In this document: one piece after another, positions 1 to 13,300 of the stretch
Position numbering within the stretch: the first letter of the stretch is position 1
How the letters are laid out: every line of letters begins with the position of its first letter
NCBI RefSeq assembly: GCF_000003605.2
Contig: NW_003140751.1
Location: 16,864-80,863 of the forward strand
From: Saccoglossus kowalevskii
Taxonomy: Eukaryota; Hemichordata; Enteropneusta; Harrimaniidae
Direction: 5' to 3'
DNA length: 64,000 nt
Notes under the pieces: model-generated
What the model saw: the letters and a program-made list of their open reading frames with translations, nothing else
Databases searched by the model: none
What the model was told of the DNA's origin: nothing
Program-made: the position numbers and the translations under genes

Positions 1-449
1 CTAGGGACAAGCTGCAGAAACTTACATGCAATGTAGACATAGGCAAATCAGTTCTAGGGACAAGCTGCAGAAACTTTATGGAATGTAGACATACCACAAG
101 TCAGTTCTAGGGACAAGCTGCAGAAACTTGCATGCAATGTAGACACATACCACAAATCAGTTCTAGGGACAAGCTGCAGAAACTTACATGCAATGTAGAC
201 ATAGGCAAATCAGTTCTAGGGACAAGCTGCAGAAACTTTATGGAATGTAGACATACCACAAGTCAGTTCTAGGGACAAGCTGCAGAAACTTGTATGCAAT
301 GTAGACACATACCACAATTCAGTTCTAGGGACAAGCTGCAGAAACTTGTATGCAATGTAGACACATACCACAAATCAGTTCTAGAGACAAGCTGCAGAAA
401 CTTGCATGCAATGTAGACACATATCACAAATCAGTTCTAGGAACAAGCT
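1..449. repeat. A-type units with a 162-bp three-unit higher-order repeat
   Basis: The window opens inside a unit. Three units of 53, 53 and 56 bp (TACATGCAATG with GACATAGGCAAAT; CTTTATGGAATG with CCACAAGTCAG; a normal 56-mer) repeat at an offset of 162 bp, for example TACATG at 23 and again at 185. The rest of the segment is 56-bp units with GTATGC or GCATGC. There is no gene. Confidence 0.88.
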
Positions 450-1109
450 ACAGAAACTTGCATGGAATGTAGACATACCACAAATCAGTTCACGGGACAA
501 GCTGCAGAAACTTGCATGCAATGTAGACATATACTACAAATCCGTTCTAGGGACAAGCTGCAGAAACTTGTATGGAATGTAGAAATACCACAAATCAGTT
601 CTAGGGACAAGCTGCAGAAACTTGCATGGAATATTGACACATCCCACAAATCAGTTCTAGGGACAAGCTGCAGAAACTTGTATGGAATGTAGAAATACCA
701 CAATTCAGGTCTGGGGACAAGCTGCAGAAACTTGCATGCAATGTAGACACATACCACAAATCAGTTCTAGAGACAAGCTGCAGAAACTTGCATGGAATGT
801 AGACATACCACAAATCAGTTCACGGGACAAGCTGCAGAAACTTGCATGCAATGTAGACATATACTACAAATCCGTTCTAGGGACAAGCTGCAGAAACTTG
901 TATGGAATGTAGAAATACCACAAATCAGTTCTAGGGACAAGCTGCAGAAACTTGCATGGAATATTGACACATCCCACAAATCAGTTCTAGGGACAAGCTG
1001 CAGAAACTTGTATGGAATGTAGAAATACCACAATTCAGGTCTAGGGACAAGCTGCAGAAACTTGCATGCAATGTAGACACATACCACAAATCAGTTCTAG
1101 AGACAAGCT
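450..1109. repeat. Two tandem copies of a 330-bp six-unit higher-order repeat
   Basis: Units of alternating 54 and 56 bp form a six-unit block. Its marks, in order, are GTTCACGGGAC, CATATACTACAAATCCG, GTATGGAATGTAGAAATACC, AATATTGACACATCCC, CAATTCAGGTCT and a normal 56-mer with GTTCTAGAGAC. The copies near 450-779 and 780-1109 are in register at 330 bp and nearly identical; one visible difference is GGTCTGGGG near 717 against GGTCTAGGG near 1047. Parts or all of the block recur near 2420, 5740, 6840, 7990, 16840, 19725, 20055 and 50805. Confidence 0.9.
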
Positions 1110-2229
1110 GCAGAAACTTGCATGCAATGTAGACACATACCACAAATCAGTTCTAGGGACAAGCTACAGAAACTTGTATGGAATGTAGAAATACCACAAA
1201 TCAGTTCTCGGCACAAGCTGCAGAAACTTGCATGCAATGTAGACACATACTACAAATCAGTTCTAGGACAAGCTGCAGAAACTTGCATGGAATTTTGTCA
1301 TACCACAAATCAGTTCTAGGGACAAGCTGCAGAAACTTGTATGGAATGTAGAAATACCACAAATCAGTTCTAGGGACAAGCTGCAGAAACTTGCATGCAA
1401 TGTAGACACACACCACAAATCAGTTCTCGGGACAAGCTACACAAACTTGCATGGAATGTAAACATAGACAAATCAGTTCTAGGGACAAGCTGCAGAAATT
1501 TGTATGGAATGTAGAAATACCACAAATCAGTTCTAGGGACAAGCTGCAGAAAGTTGCATGCAATGTAGACACATACCACAAATCAGTTCTAGGGAAAAGT
1601 TGTAAAAACTTGCATGCAATGTAGACACATACCACAAATCAGTTCTAGGGACAAGCTACAGAAACTTGCATGCAGTGTAGACACATACTACAAATCAGTT
1701 CTAGGAACAAGCTGCAGAAACTTGTATGGAATGTAGAAATACCACAAATCAGTTCTAGGGACAAGCTGCAGAAAGTTGCATGCAATGTAGACACATACCA
1801 CAAATCAGTTCTAGGGACAAGCTGCAGAAACTTGTATGGAATGTAGACATAGGCAAATCAGTTCTAGGGACAAGCTGCAGAGACTTTATGGAATGTAGAC
1901 ATACCACAAGTCAGTTCTAGGGACAAGCTGCAGAAACTTACATGCAATGTAGACATAGGCAAATCAGTTCTAGGGACAAGCTGCAGAGACTTTATGGAAT
2001 GTAGACATACCACAAATCAGTTCTAGGGACAAGCTGCAGAAAGTTGCATGCAATGTAGACACATACCACAAATCAGTTCTAGGGACAAGCTGCAGAAACT
2101 TACATGCAATGTAGACATAGGCAAATCAGTTCTAGGGACAAGCTGCAGAGACTTTATGGAATGTAGAAATACCACAAATGAGATCTAGGGACAAGCTGCA
2201 GAAACTTGTATGGAATGTAGAAATACCAC
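1110..2229. repeat. Mixed A-type units
   Basis: This stretch contains the GTTCTCGGCAC, CTAGGACAAG and GAATTTTGTCATACC unit series (about 1130-1310). A segment with GGGAAAAGTTGTAAAAAC near 1592 is shared at about 5,728 bp offset with 7098-7363. Three units with GACATAGGC lie near 1847, 1953 and 2115. There is no gene. Confidence 0.85.
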
Positions 2230-3285
2230 AAATGAGATGTAGGGACAAGCTGCAGAAACTTGTATGCAATGTAGACACATACCACAATTCAGTTCTAGGG
2301 ACAAGCTGCAGAAACTTGTATGCAATGTAGACACATACCACAAATCAGTTCTAGAGACAAGCTGCAGAAACTTGCATGCCATGTAGACACATTCCACAAA
2401 TCAGTTCTAGGAACAAGCTACAGAAACTTGCATGGAATGTAGACATACCACAAATCAGTTCACGGGACAAGCTGCAGAAACTTGCATGCAATGTAGACAT
2501 ATACTACAAATCCGTTCTAGGGACAAGCTGCAGAAACTTGTATGGAATGTAGAAATACCACAAATCAGTTCTAGGGACAAGCTGCAGAAACTTGCATGGA
2601 ATATTGACACATCCCACAAATCAGTTCTAGGGACAAGCTGCAGAAACTTGTATGGAATGTAGAAATACCACAATTCAGGTCTAGGGACAAGCTGCAGAAA
2701 CTTGCATGCAATGTAGACACATACCACAAATCAGTTCTAGGGACAAGCTACAGAAACTTGTATGGAATGTAGAAATACCACAAATCAGTTCTCGGCACAA
2801 GCTGCAGAAACTTGCATGCAATGTAGACACATACTACAAATCAGTTCTAGGACAAGCTGCAGAAACTTGCATGGAATTTTGTCATACCACAAATCAGTTC
2901 TAGGGACAAGCTCCAGAAACTTGTATGGAATGTAGAAATACCACAATTCAGGTCTAGGGACAAGCTGCAGAAACTTGCATGCAATGTAGACACATACCAC
3001 AAATCAGTTCTAGAGACAAGCTGCAGAAACTTGCATGCAATGTAGACACATACCACAAATCAGTTCTAGGGACAAGCTACAGAAACTTGTATGGAATGTA
3101 GAAATACCACAAATCAGTTCTCGGCACAAGCTGCAGAAACTTGCATGCAATGTAGACACATACTACAAATCAGTTCTAGGACAAGCTGCAGAAACTTGCA
3201 TGGAATTTTGTCATACCACAAATCAGTTCTAGGGACAAGCTGCAGAAACTTGTATGGAATGTAGAAATACCACAAATCAGTTCTA
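2230..3285. repeat. Duplicated A-type block, first copy (offset 3,320 bp)
   Basis: It begins with the variant AAATGAGATGTAGGG and continues through one 330-bp six-unit block. Two tandem 329-bp sets follow (start points 2706 and 3035) marked by GTTCTCGGCAC, CTAGGACAAG and GAATTTTGTCATACC. The same order and spacing reappear at 5550-6605. Borders are placed where the flanking unit types stop matching and are good to about one unit. Confidence 0.85.
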
Positions 3286-5549
3286 GGGACAAGCTACAGA
3301 AACTTATATGGAATGTAGATACATACCACATATCAGTTCTAGAGACAAGCTGCAGAAACTTGCATGGATTGTAGACACATACCACAAATCAGTTCTAGGG
3401 ACAAGCTGCAGAAACTTGCATGCAATGTAGACACATACCACAAATCAGTTCTAGGGACAAGCTGCAGAAACTTGCATGCATTGTAGACACATACTACAAA
3501 TCAGTTCTAGGGACAAGCTGCAGAAACTTGTATGGAATGTAGAAATACAACAAATCAGTTCTAGGGACAAGCTGCAGAAACTTGCATGCAATGTAGACAT
3601 AGACAAACCAGTTCTAGGGACAAGCTGCTGAAACTTGCATGGAATGTAGACACACAACACAAATCAGTTCTAGGGACAAGCTACAGAAACTTGCATGGAA
3701 TGTAGACACATACCACAAATCAGTTCTAGGGACAAGCTACAGAAACTTGCATGGAATGTAGACATACCACAAATCAGTTCTCGAGACAAGCTGCAGAAAC
3801 TTGCAGGGAATGTAGACACATACCACAAATCAGTTCTAGGGACAAGCTGCAGAAACGTGCATGCAATGTAGACACATACCACAAATCAGTTCTAGAGACA
3901 AGCTGCAGAAACTGGCATGCAATGTAGACACATACCACAAATCAGTTCTAGGGACAAGCTTCAGAAACTTGCATGCAATGTAGACACATACCAAATATCA
4001 GTTCTAGGAACAAGCTCCAGAAACTTGCATGCAATGTAGACATATACCACAAATCAGTTCTAGGGACAAGCTACAGAAACTTGCATGGAATGTAGAAATA
4101 CCACAAATCAGTTCTAGGGACAAGCTACAGAAACTTGCATGCAATGTAGACACATACCACAAATCAATTCTAGGGACAAGCTACAGAAACTTGCATGCAA
4201 TGTAGACACATACCACAAATCAGTTCTAGAGACAAGCTACAGAAACTTGCATACAATGTAGACACATACCACAAATCAGTTCTAGGGACAAGCTACAGAA
4301 ACTTGCATGCAATGTAGACACATACCACAAATCAGTTCTAGAGACTAGCTACAGAAACTTGCATGCAATGTAGACATACCACAAATCAGTTCTCGGGACA
4401 AGCTGCAGAAACTTGCATGGAATGTAGACACATACCACAAATCTGTTCTAGGGACAAGCTGCAGAAACTTGCATGCAATGTAGACACATACCACAAATCA
4501 GTTCAAGGGACAAGCTGCAGAAACTTGCTTGCAATGTAGACACATACCACAAGTCAGTTCTAGGGACAAGCTGCAGAACCTTGCATGCAATGTAGACACA
4601 TACCACAAATCAGTTCTAGGGACAAGCTACAGAAACTTATATGGAATGTAGATACATACCACATATCAGTTCTAGGGACAAGCTGCAGAAACTTGCATGG
4701 AATGTAGACACATACCACAAATCAGTTCTAGGGACAAGCTGCAGAAACTTGCATGCAATGTAGACACATACCACAAATCAGTTCTAGGGACAAGCTGCAG
4801 AAACTTGCATGCATTGTAGACACATACTACAAATCAGTTCTAGGGACAAGCTGCAGAAACTTGTATGGAATGTAGAAATACAACAAATCAGTTCTAGGGA
4901 CAAGCTGCAGAAACTTGCATGCAATGTAGACATAGACAAACCAGTTCTAGGGACAAGCTGCTGAAACTTGCATGGAATGTAGACACACAACACAAATCAG
5001 TTCTAGGGACAAGCTACAGAAACTTGCATGGAATGTAGACACATACCACAAATCAGTTCTAGGGACAAGCTACAGAAACTTGCATGGAATGTAGACATAC
5101 CACAAATCAGTTCTCGAGACAAGCTGCAGAAACTTGCAGGGAATGTAGACACATACCACAAATCAGTTCTAGGGACAAGCTGCAGAAACGTGCATGCAAT
5201 GTAGACACATACCACAAATCAGTTCTAGAGACAAGCTGCAGAAACTGGCATGCAATGTAGACACATACCACAAATCAGTTCTAGGGACAAGCTTCAGAAA
5301 CTTGCATGCAATGTAGACACATACCAAATATCAGTTCTAGGAACAAGCTCCAGAAACTTGCATGCAATGTAGACATATACCACAAATCAGTTCTAGGGAC
5401 AAGCTACAGAAACTTGCATGGAATGTAGAAATACCACAAATCAGTTCTAGGGACAAGCTACAGAAACTTGCATGCAATGTAGACACATACCACAAATCAG
5501 TTCTAGGGACAAGCTACAGAAACTTGCATGCAATGTAGACACATACCAC
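3286..5549. repeat. B-type block with a 1,333-bp tandem duplication
   Basis: The unit type changes here to 56-mers with GCTACAG. The mark ACTTATATGGAATGTAGATAC occurs near 3303 and again near 4636. Everything from about 3286 to 4214 recurs 1,333 bp later, up to about 5547, including the GACATAGACAAACCAG, CTGCTGAAAC, CACACAACAC, TTGCAGGG and AACTGGCATGC variants. The second copy is cut off where AAATGAGATCT begins, so only about 925 bp are duplicated. The block sits as a B island inside an A domain. Confidence 0.87.
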
Positions 5550-6605
5550 AAATGAGATCTAGGGACAAGCTGCAGAAACTTGTATGCAATGTAGACACAT
5601 ACCACAATTCAGTTCTAGGGACAAGCTGCAGAAACTTGTATGCAATGTAGACACATACCACAAATCAGTTCTAGAGACAAGCTGCAGAAACTTGCATGCA
5701 ATGTAGACACATACCACAAATCAGTTCTAGGAACAAGCTACAGAAACTTGCATGGAATGTAGACATACCACAAATCAGTTCACGGGACAAGCTGCAGAAA
5801 CTTGCATGCAATGTAGACATATACTACAAATCCGTTCTAGGGACAAGCTGCAGAAACTTGTATGGAATGTAGAAATACCACAAATCAGTTCTAGGGACAA
5901 GCTGCAGAAACTTGCATGGAATATTGACACATCCCACAAATCAGTTCTAGGGACAAGCTGCAGAAACTTGTATGGAATGTAGAAATACCACAATTCAGGT
6001 CTAGGGACAAGCTGCAGAAACTTGCATGCAATGTAGACACATACCACAAATCAGTTCTAGGGACAAGCTACAGAAACTTGTATGGAATGTAGAAATACCA
6101 CAAATCAGTTCTCGGCACAAGCTGCAGAAACTTGCATGCAATGTAGACACATACTACAAATCAGTTCTAGGACAAGCTGCAGAAACTTGCATGGAATTTT
6201 GTCATACCACAAATCAGTTCTAGGGACAAGCTGCAGAAACTTGTATGGAATGTAGAAATACCACAATTCAGGTCTAGGGACAAGCTGCAGAAACTTGCAT
6301 GCAATGTAGACACATACCACAAATCAGTTCTAGAGACAAGCTGCAGAAACTTGCATGCAATGTAGACACATACCACAAATCAGTTCTAGGGACAAGCTAC
6401 AGAAACTTGTATGGAATGTAGAAATACCACAAATCAGTTCTCGGCACAAGCTGCAGAAACTTGCATGCAATGTAGACACATACTACAAATCAGTTCTAGG
6501 ACAAGCTGCAGAAACTTGCATGGAATTTTGTCATACCACAAATCAGTTCTAGGGACAAGCTGCAGAAACTTGTATGGAATGTAGAAATACCACAAATCAG
6601 TTCTA
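5550..6605. repeat. Duplicated A-type block, second copy (offset 3,320 bp)
   Basis: This repeats 2230-3285 in order, including the six-unit block at 5740-6060 and the two tandem 329-bp sets starting at 6026 and 6355. One visible difference is GAGATCTAGGG here against GAGATGTAGGG in the first copy. It is followed by a third start of the same block near 6647, offset 1,098 bp. Confidence 0.87.
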
Positions 6606-7999
6606 GGGACAAGCTGCAGAGACTTGCATGGAATGTAGAAATACCACAAATGAGATCTAGGGACAAGCTGCAGAAACTTGTATGCAATGTAGACACATAC
6701 CACAATTCAGTTCTAGGGACAAGCTGCAGAAACTTGTATGCAATGTAGACACATACCACAAATCAGTTCTAGAGACAAGCTGCAGAAACTTGCATGCAAT
6801 GTAGACACATACCACAAATCAGTTCTAGGAACAAGCTACAGAAACTTGCATGGAATGTAGACATACCACAAATCAGTTCACGGGACAAGCTGCAGAAACT
6901 TGCATGCAATGTAGACATATACTACAAATCCGTTCTAGGGACAAGCTGCAGATACTTGTATGGAATGTAGAAATACCACAAATCAGTTCTAGGGACAAGC
7001 TGCAGAAACTTGCATGCAATGTAGATACATACCACAAATCAGTTCTATGGACAAGCTACACAAACTTGCATGGAATGTAGACATAGACAAATCAGTTCTA
7101 GGGACAAGCTGCAGAAACGTGCATGTAATGTAGACACACACCACAAATCAGTTCTCGGGACAAGCTACACAAACTTGCATGGAATGTAAACGTAGACAAA
7201 TCAGTTCTAGGGACAAGCTGCAGAAATTTGTATGGAATGTAGAAATACCACAAATCAGTTCTAGGGACAAGCTGCAGAAAGTTGCATGCAATGTAGACAC
7301 ATACCACAAATCAGTTCTAGGGAAAAGTTGTAAAAACTTGCATGCAATGTAGACACATACCACAAATCAGTTCTAGGGACAAGCTACAGAAACTTGCATG
7401 CAGTGTAGACACATACTACAAATCAGTTCTAGGAACAAGCTGCAGAAACTTGTATGGAATGTAGAAATACCACAAATCAGTTCTAGGGACAAGCTGCAGA
7501 AAGTTGCATGCAATGTAGACACATACCACAAATCAGTTCTAGGGACAAGCTGCAGAAACTTGTATGGAATGTAGAAATACCACAAATCAGTTCAAGGAAC
7601 AAGCTGCAGAATGTTGCATGCAATGTAGACACATACCACAAATCAGTTCTAGGGACAAGCTGCAGAAACTTACATGCAATGTAGACATAGGCAAATCAGT
7701 TCTAGGGACAAGCTGCAGAAACTTTATGGAATGTAGACATACCACAAGTCAGTTCTAGGGACAAGCTGCAAAAACTTGCATGCAATGTAGACACATACCA
7801 CAAATCAGATCTAGGGACAAGCTGCAGAAACTTGTATGCAATGTAGACACATACCACAATTCAGTTCTAGGGACAAGCTGCAGAAACTTGTATGCAATGT
7901 AGACACATACCACAAATCAGTTCTAGAGACAAGCTGCAGAAACTTGCATGCAATGTAGACACATACCACAAATCAGTTCTAGGAACAAGCTACAGAAAC
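6606..7999. repeat. A-type units, third partial copy and GTTGTAAAAAC segment
   Basis: The AAATGAGATCT start and the six-unit block recur near 6648-7000 but switch to other units after GCAGATACTTG. The segment 7098-7758, with GTGCATGTAATG, GTAAACGTAGAC and GGGAAAAGTTGTAAAAAC, is matched at 17845-18500 (offset 10,747 bp). The GACATAGGC and CTTTATGG trimer is present at about 7670-7760. There is no gene. Confidence 0.85.
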
Positions 8000-9659
8000 T
8001 TGCATGGAATGTAGACATACCACAAATCAGTTCACGGGACAAGCTGCAGAAACTTGCATGCAATGTAGACATATACTACAAATCCGTTCTAGGGACAAGC
8101 TGCAGAAACTTGTATGGAATGTAGAAATACCACAAATCAGTTCTAGGGACAAGCTGCAGAAACTTGCATGGAATATTGACACATCCCACAAATCAGTTCT
8201 AGGGACAAGCTGCAGAAACTTGTATGGAATGTAGAAATACCACAATTCAGGTCTAGGGACAAGCTGCAGAAACTTGCATGCAATGTAGACACATACCACA
8301 AATCAGTTCTAGAGACAAGCTGCAGAAACTTGCATGCAATGTAGACACATACCACAAATCAGTTCTAGGGACAAGCTACAGAAACTTGTATGGAATGTAG
8401 AAATACCACAAATCAGTTCTCGGCACAAGCTGCAGAAACTTGCATGCAATGTAGACACATACTACAAATCAGTTCTAGGACAAGCTGCAGAAACTTGCAT
8501 GGAATGTTGACATACCACAAATCAGTTCTTGGGACAAGCTTCAGAAACTTGTATGGAATGTAGAAATACCACAAATCAGTTCTAGGGACAAGCTGCAGAA
8601 ACTTGCATGCAATGTAGACACATACCACAAATCAGTTCTAGGGACAAGCTGCAGAAACTTGTATGCAATGTAGAAATACCACAAATCAGTTCTAGGGACA
8701 AGCTGCAGAAACTTGCATGCAATGTAGATACATACCACAAATCAGTTCTATGGACAAGCTACACAAACTTGCATGGAATGTAGACATAGACAAATCAGTT
8801 CTAGGGACAAGCTGCAGAAACGTGCATGTAATGTAGACACACACCACAAATCAGTTCTCGGGACAAGCTACACAAACTTGCATGGAATGTAGACATAGAC
8901 AAATCAGTTCTAGGGACAAGCTGCAAAAACTTGTATGGAATGTAGAAATACCACAAATCAGTTCTAGGGAGAAGTTGCAAAAAATTGCATGCAATGTAGA
9001 CACATACCACAAATCAGTTCTAGGGACAAGCTACAGAAACTTGCATGCAATGTAGACACATACTACAAATCAGTTCTAGGAACAAGCTGCAGAAACTTGT
9101 ATGGAATGTAGAAATACCACAAATCAGTTGTAGGGACAAGCTGCAGAAAGTTGCATGCAATGTAGACACATACCACAAATCAGTTCTAGGGACAAGCTGC
9201 AGAAACTTGTATGGAATGTAGAAATACCACAAATCAGTTCTAGGAACAAGCTGCAGAATGTTGCATGCAATGTAGAAATACCACAAATCAGTTCTAGGGA
9301 CAATCTGCAGAAACTTGCATGGAATGTAGACATAGACAAATCAGTTCTAGGGACAAGCTGCAGAAACTTGCATGCAATGTAGACACATACCACAAATCAG
9401 TTCGAGGGACAAGCTGCAGAAACTTGTATGGAATGTAGATACATACCACAAATCAGTTCTAGGGACAAGCTGCAGAAACTTGTATGGAATGTAGAAATAC
9501 CAGAAATCAGTTCCAGGGACAAGCTGCAGAAACTTGCATGCAATGTAGACACATACCACAAATCAGTTCTAGGGACAAGCTGCAGAAACTTGTATGCAAT
9601 GTAGAAATACCACAAATCAGTTCTAGGGACAATCTGCAGAAACTTGCATGCAATGCAGA
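8000..9659. repeat. A-type units with another six-unit block
   Basis: The six-unit block with GTTCACGGGAC is found at 7990-8330. After it come GTTCTCGGCAC and CTAGGACAAG units, then a GTGCATGTAATG segment near 8820, and 54-bp GTATGGAATG/GAAATACC units up to 9620. A GGGAGAAGTTGCAAAAAATTG unit near 8968 looks like a relative of the GTTGTAAAAAC unit found elsewhere. There is no gene. Confidence 0.85.
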
Positions 9660-11980
9660 TACATACCACAAATCAGTTCTTTGGACAAGCTACACAAACT
9701 TGCATGGAATGTAGACATAGACAAATCAGTTCTAGGGACAAGCTGCAGAAACTTGCATGCAATGTAGACACATACCACAAATCAGTTCGAGGGACAAGCT
9801 GCAGAAACTTGTATGGAATGTAGATACATACCACAAATCAGTTCTAGGGACAAGCTGCAGAAACTTGTATGGAATGTAGACATACCATAAATCAGTTCTA
9901 GGGACAAGCTGCAGAAACTTGCACGCAATGTAGACATAGACAAATCAGTTCTAGGGACAAGCTGCAGAAACTTGCATGCAATGTAGACACATACCACAAA
10001 TGAGTTCCAGGGACAAGCTGTAGAAACTTGCATGGAATGTAGAAATACCACAAATCAGTTCTAGGGACAAGCTGCAGAAACTTGTATGCAATGTAGACAC
10101 ATACCACAATTCAGTTCTAGCGACAAGCTGCAGAAACTTGCATGCAATGTAGACACATACCGCAAATCAGTTCTAGGAACAAGCTACAGAAACTTGCATG
10201 GAATGTAGACATACCACAAATCAGTTCTCGGGACAAGCTGCAGAAACTTGCATGCAATGTAGACATATACTACAAATCAGTTCTAGGGACAAGCTGCAGA
10301 AACTTGCATGCAATGTAGACACATACCACAAATCAGTTCTAGGAACAAGCTACAGAAACTTGCATGGAATGTAGACATACCACAAATCAGTTCTCGGGAC
10401 AAGCTGCAGAAACTTGCATGCAATGTAGACATATACTACAAATCAGTTCTAGGGACAAGCTGCAGAAAGTTGCATGCAATGTAGACACATACCACAAATC
10501 AGTTCTAAGGACAAGCTGCAGAAACTTGCATGCAATGTAGACACATACCACAAATCAGTTCTAGGGACAAGCTGCAGAAACTTGCATGCAATGTAGACAA
10601 ATACTACAAATCAGTTCTAGGGATAAGCTGCAGAAACTTGCATGCAATGTAGACACATACCACAAATCAGTTCTAGGGACAAGCTACAGAAACTTGCATG
10701 CAATGTAGACACATACTACAAATCAGTTCTAGGGACAAGCTGCAGAAACTTGCATGCAATGTAGACACATACCACAAATCAGTTCAAGGGACAAGCTGCA
10801 GAAACTTACATGCAATGTAGACACATACCATAAATCAGTTCTAGGGACAAGCTGCAGAAACTTGCATGCAATGTAGACACATACCACAAATCAGTTCTAG
10901 GGACAAGCTGCAGAAACTTGCATGCAATGTAGACACATACCACAATTCAGGTCTAGGGACAAGCTGCAGAAACTTGCATGCAATGTAGACACATACCACA
11001 AATCAGTTCTAGAGACAAGCTGCAGAAACTTGCATGCAATGTAGACACATACCACAAATCAGTTCTAGGGACAAGCTACAGAAACTTGTATGGAATGTAG
11101 AAATACCACAAATCAGTTCTCGGCACAAGCTGCAGAAACTTGCATGCAATGTAGACACATACTACAAATCAGTTCTTGGACAAGCTGCAGAAACTTGCAT
11201 GGAATGTTGACATACCACAAATCAGTTATAGGGACAAGCTGCAGAAACTTGCATGCAATGTAGACACATACCACAAATCAGTTCTAGGAACAATCTGCAG
11301 AAACTTGCATGCAATGCAGATACATACCACAAATCAGTTCTATGGACAAGCTACACAAACTTGCATGGAATGTAGACAAACCACAAATCAGTTCTAGGGA
11401 CAAGCTGCAGAAACTTGCATGCAATGTAGACACATACCACAAATCAGTTCGAGGGACAAGCTGCAGAAACATGTATGGAATGTAGATACATACCACAAAT
11501 CAGTTCTAGGGACAAGCTGCAGAAACTTGTATGGAATGTAGAAATACCAGAAATCAGTTCTAGGGACAAGCTGCAGAAACTTGCATGGAATATAGACACA
11601 TACCACAAATCAGTTCTAGGGACAAGTTGCAGAAACTTGTATGGAATGTAGAAATACCACAAATCAGTTCACGGGAAAAGCTGCAGAAACTTGCATGCAA
11701 TGTAGACAAATACTACAAATCAGTTCTAGGGACAAGCTGCAGAAACTTGCATGCAATGTAGACACATACCACAAATGAGTTCTAGGGACAAGCTACAGAA
11801 ACTTGCATTAAATGTTGACATACCACAAATCAGTTCACGGGACAAGCTGCAGAAACTTACATGCAATGTAGACATACCACAAGTCAGTTCTAGGGACAAG
11901 CTGCTGAAACTTTCATGCAATGTAGACATAGACAAATCAGTTCTAGGGACAAGCTGCTGAAACTTGCATGGAATGTAGAC
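9660..11980. repeat. 2.32-kb tandem duplication, first copy
   Basis: Features from GTTCTTTGGAC near 9680, GTTCGAGGGAC, CCATAAATC, TTGCACGC and GAGTTCCAGGG recur 2,320 bp downstream. The register becomes 2,323 bp after a +1 and a +2 change (GACATGGCTGCAG and GACACATACC in the second copy). It becomes 2,267 bp after loss of one 56-bp unit. Inside this copy a 166-bp three-unit set (GAACAAGCTACAG, GTTCTCGGGAC, CATATACTAC) is itself tandem near 10171 and 10337. Confidence 0.85.
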
Positions 11981-13300
11981 ACATACCACAAATCAGTTCT
12001 TTGGACAAGCTACACAAACTTGCATGGAATGTAGACATAGACAAATCAGTTCTAGGGACAAGCTGCAGAAACTTGCATGCAATGTAGACACATACCACAA
12101 ATCAGTTCGAGGGACAAGCTGCAGAAACTTGTATGGAATGTAGATACATACCACAAATCAGTTCTAGGGACAAGCTGCAGAAACATGTATGGAATGTAGA
12201 CATACCATAAATCAGTTCTAGGGACAAGCTGCAGAAACTTGCACGCAATGTAGACATAGACAAATCAGTTCTAGGGACAAGCTGCAGAAACTTGCATGCA
12301 ATGTAGACACATACCACAAATGAGTTCCAGGGACAAGCTGCAGAAACTTGCATGGAATGTAGAAATACCACAAATCAGTTCTAGGGACAAGCTGCAGAAA
12401 CTTGTACGCAATGTAGACACATACCACAATTCAGTTCTAGGGACAAGCTGCAGAAACTTGCATGCAATGTAGACACATACCACAAATCAGTTCTAGGAAC
12501 AAGCTACAGAAACTTGCATGGAATGTAGACACATACCACAAATCAGTTCTCGGGACAAGCTGCAGAAAATTGCATGCAATGTAGACATATACTACAAATC
12601 AGTTCTAGGTACAAGCTGCAGAAACTTGCATGCAATGTAGACACATACCACAAATCAGTTCTAGGAACAAGCTACAGAAACTTGCATGGAATGTAGACAT
12701 ACCACAAATCAGTTCTCGGGACAAGCTGCAGAAACTTGCATGCAATGTAGACATATACTACAAATCAGTTCTAGGGACATGGCTGCAGAAAGTTGCATGC
12801 AATGTAGACACATACCACAAATCAGTTCTAAGGACAAGCTGCAGAAACTTGCATGCAATGTAGACACATACCACAAATCAGTTCTAGGGACAAGCTGCAG
12901 AAACTTGCATGCAATGTAGACACATACTACAAATCAGTTCTAGCGATAAGCTGCAGAAACTTGCATGCAATGTAGACACATACCACAAATCAGTTCTAGG
13001 GACAAGCTACAGAAACTTGCATGCAATGTAGACACATACTACAAATCAGTGCTAGGGACAAGCTGCAGAAACTTACATGCAATGTAGACACATACCATAA
13101 ATCAGTTCTAGGGACAAGCTGCAGAAACTTGCATGCAATGTAGACACATACCACAAATCAGTTCTAGGGACAAGCTGCAGAAACTTGCATGCAATGTAGA
13201 CACATACCACAATTCAGGTCTAGGGACAAGCTGCAGAAACTTGCATGCAATGTAGACACATACCACAAATCAGTTCTAGAGACAAGCTGCAGAAACTTGC
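11981..13300. repeat. 2.32-kb tandem duplication, second (partial) copy
   Basis: This matches 9660-11030 unit by unit with the indels described for the first copy. The piece from GTTCTAGGTACAAG (12602) to about 13175 also matches 54917-55490 at an offset of 42,315 bp, including the odd GACATGGCTGCAG insertion and GTTCTAGCGATAAG. There is no gene. Confidence 0.86.

Noticed and set aside
9394-9420. CENP-B box in units with GTTCGAGGGAC
   Set aside because: TTCG and a following A are in place, but the CGGG half of the box is missing (AGCT stands there). Units with CTCGGGAC or CACGGGAC lack TTCG at the right distance.
12770-12790. Functional meaning of the extra-base unit GACATGGCTGCAG
   Set aside because: It is a small insertion in one unit, repeated at 55.09 kb only because the whole segment was copied.
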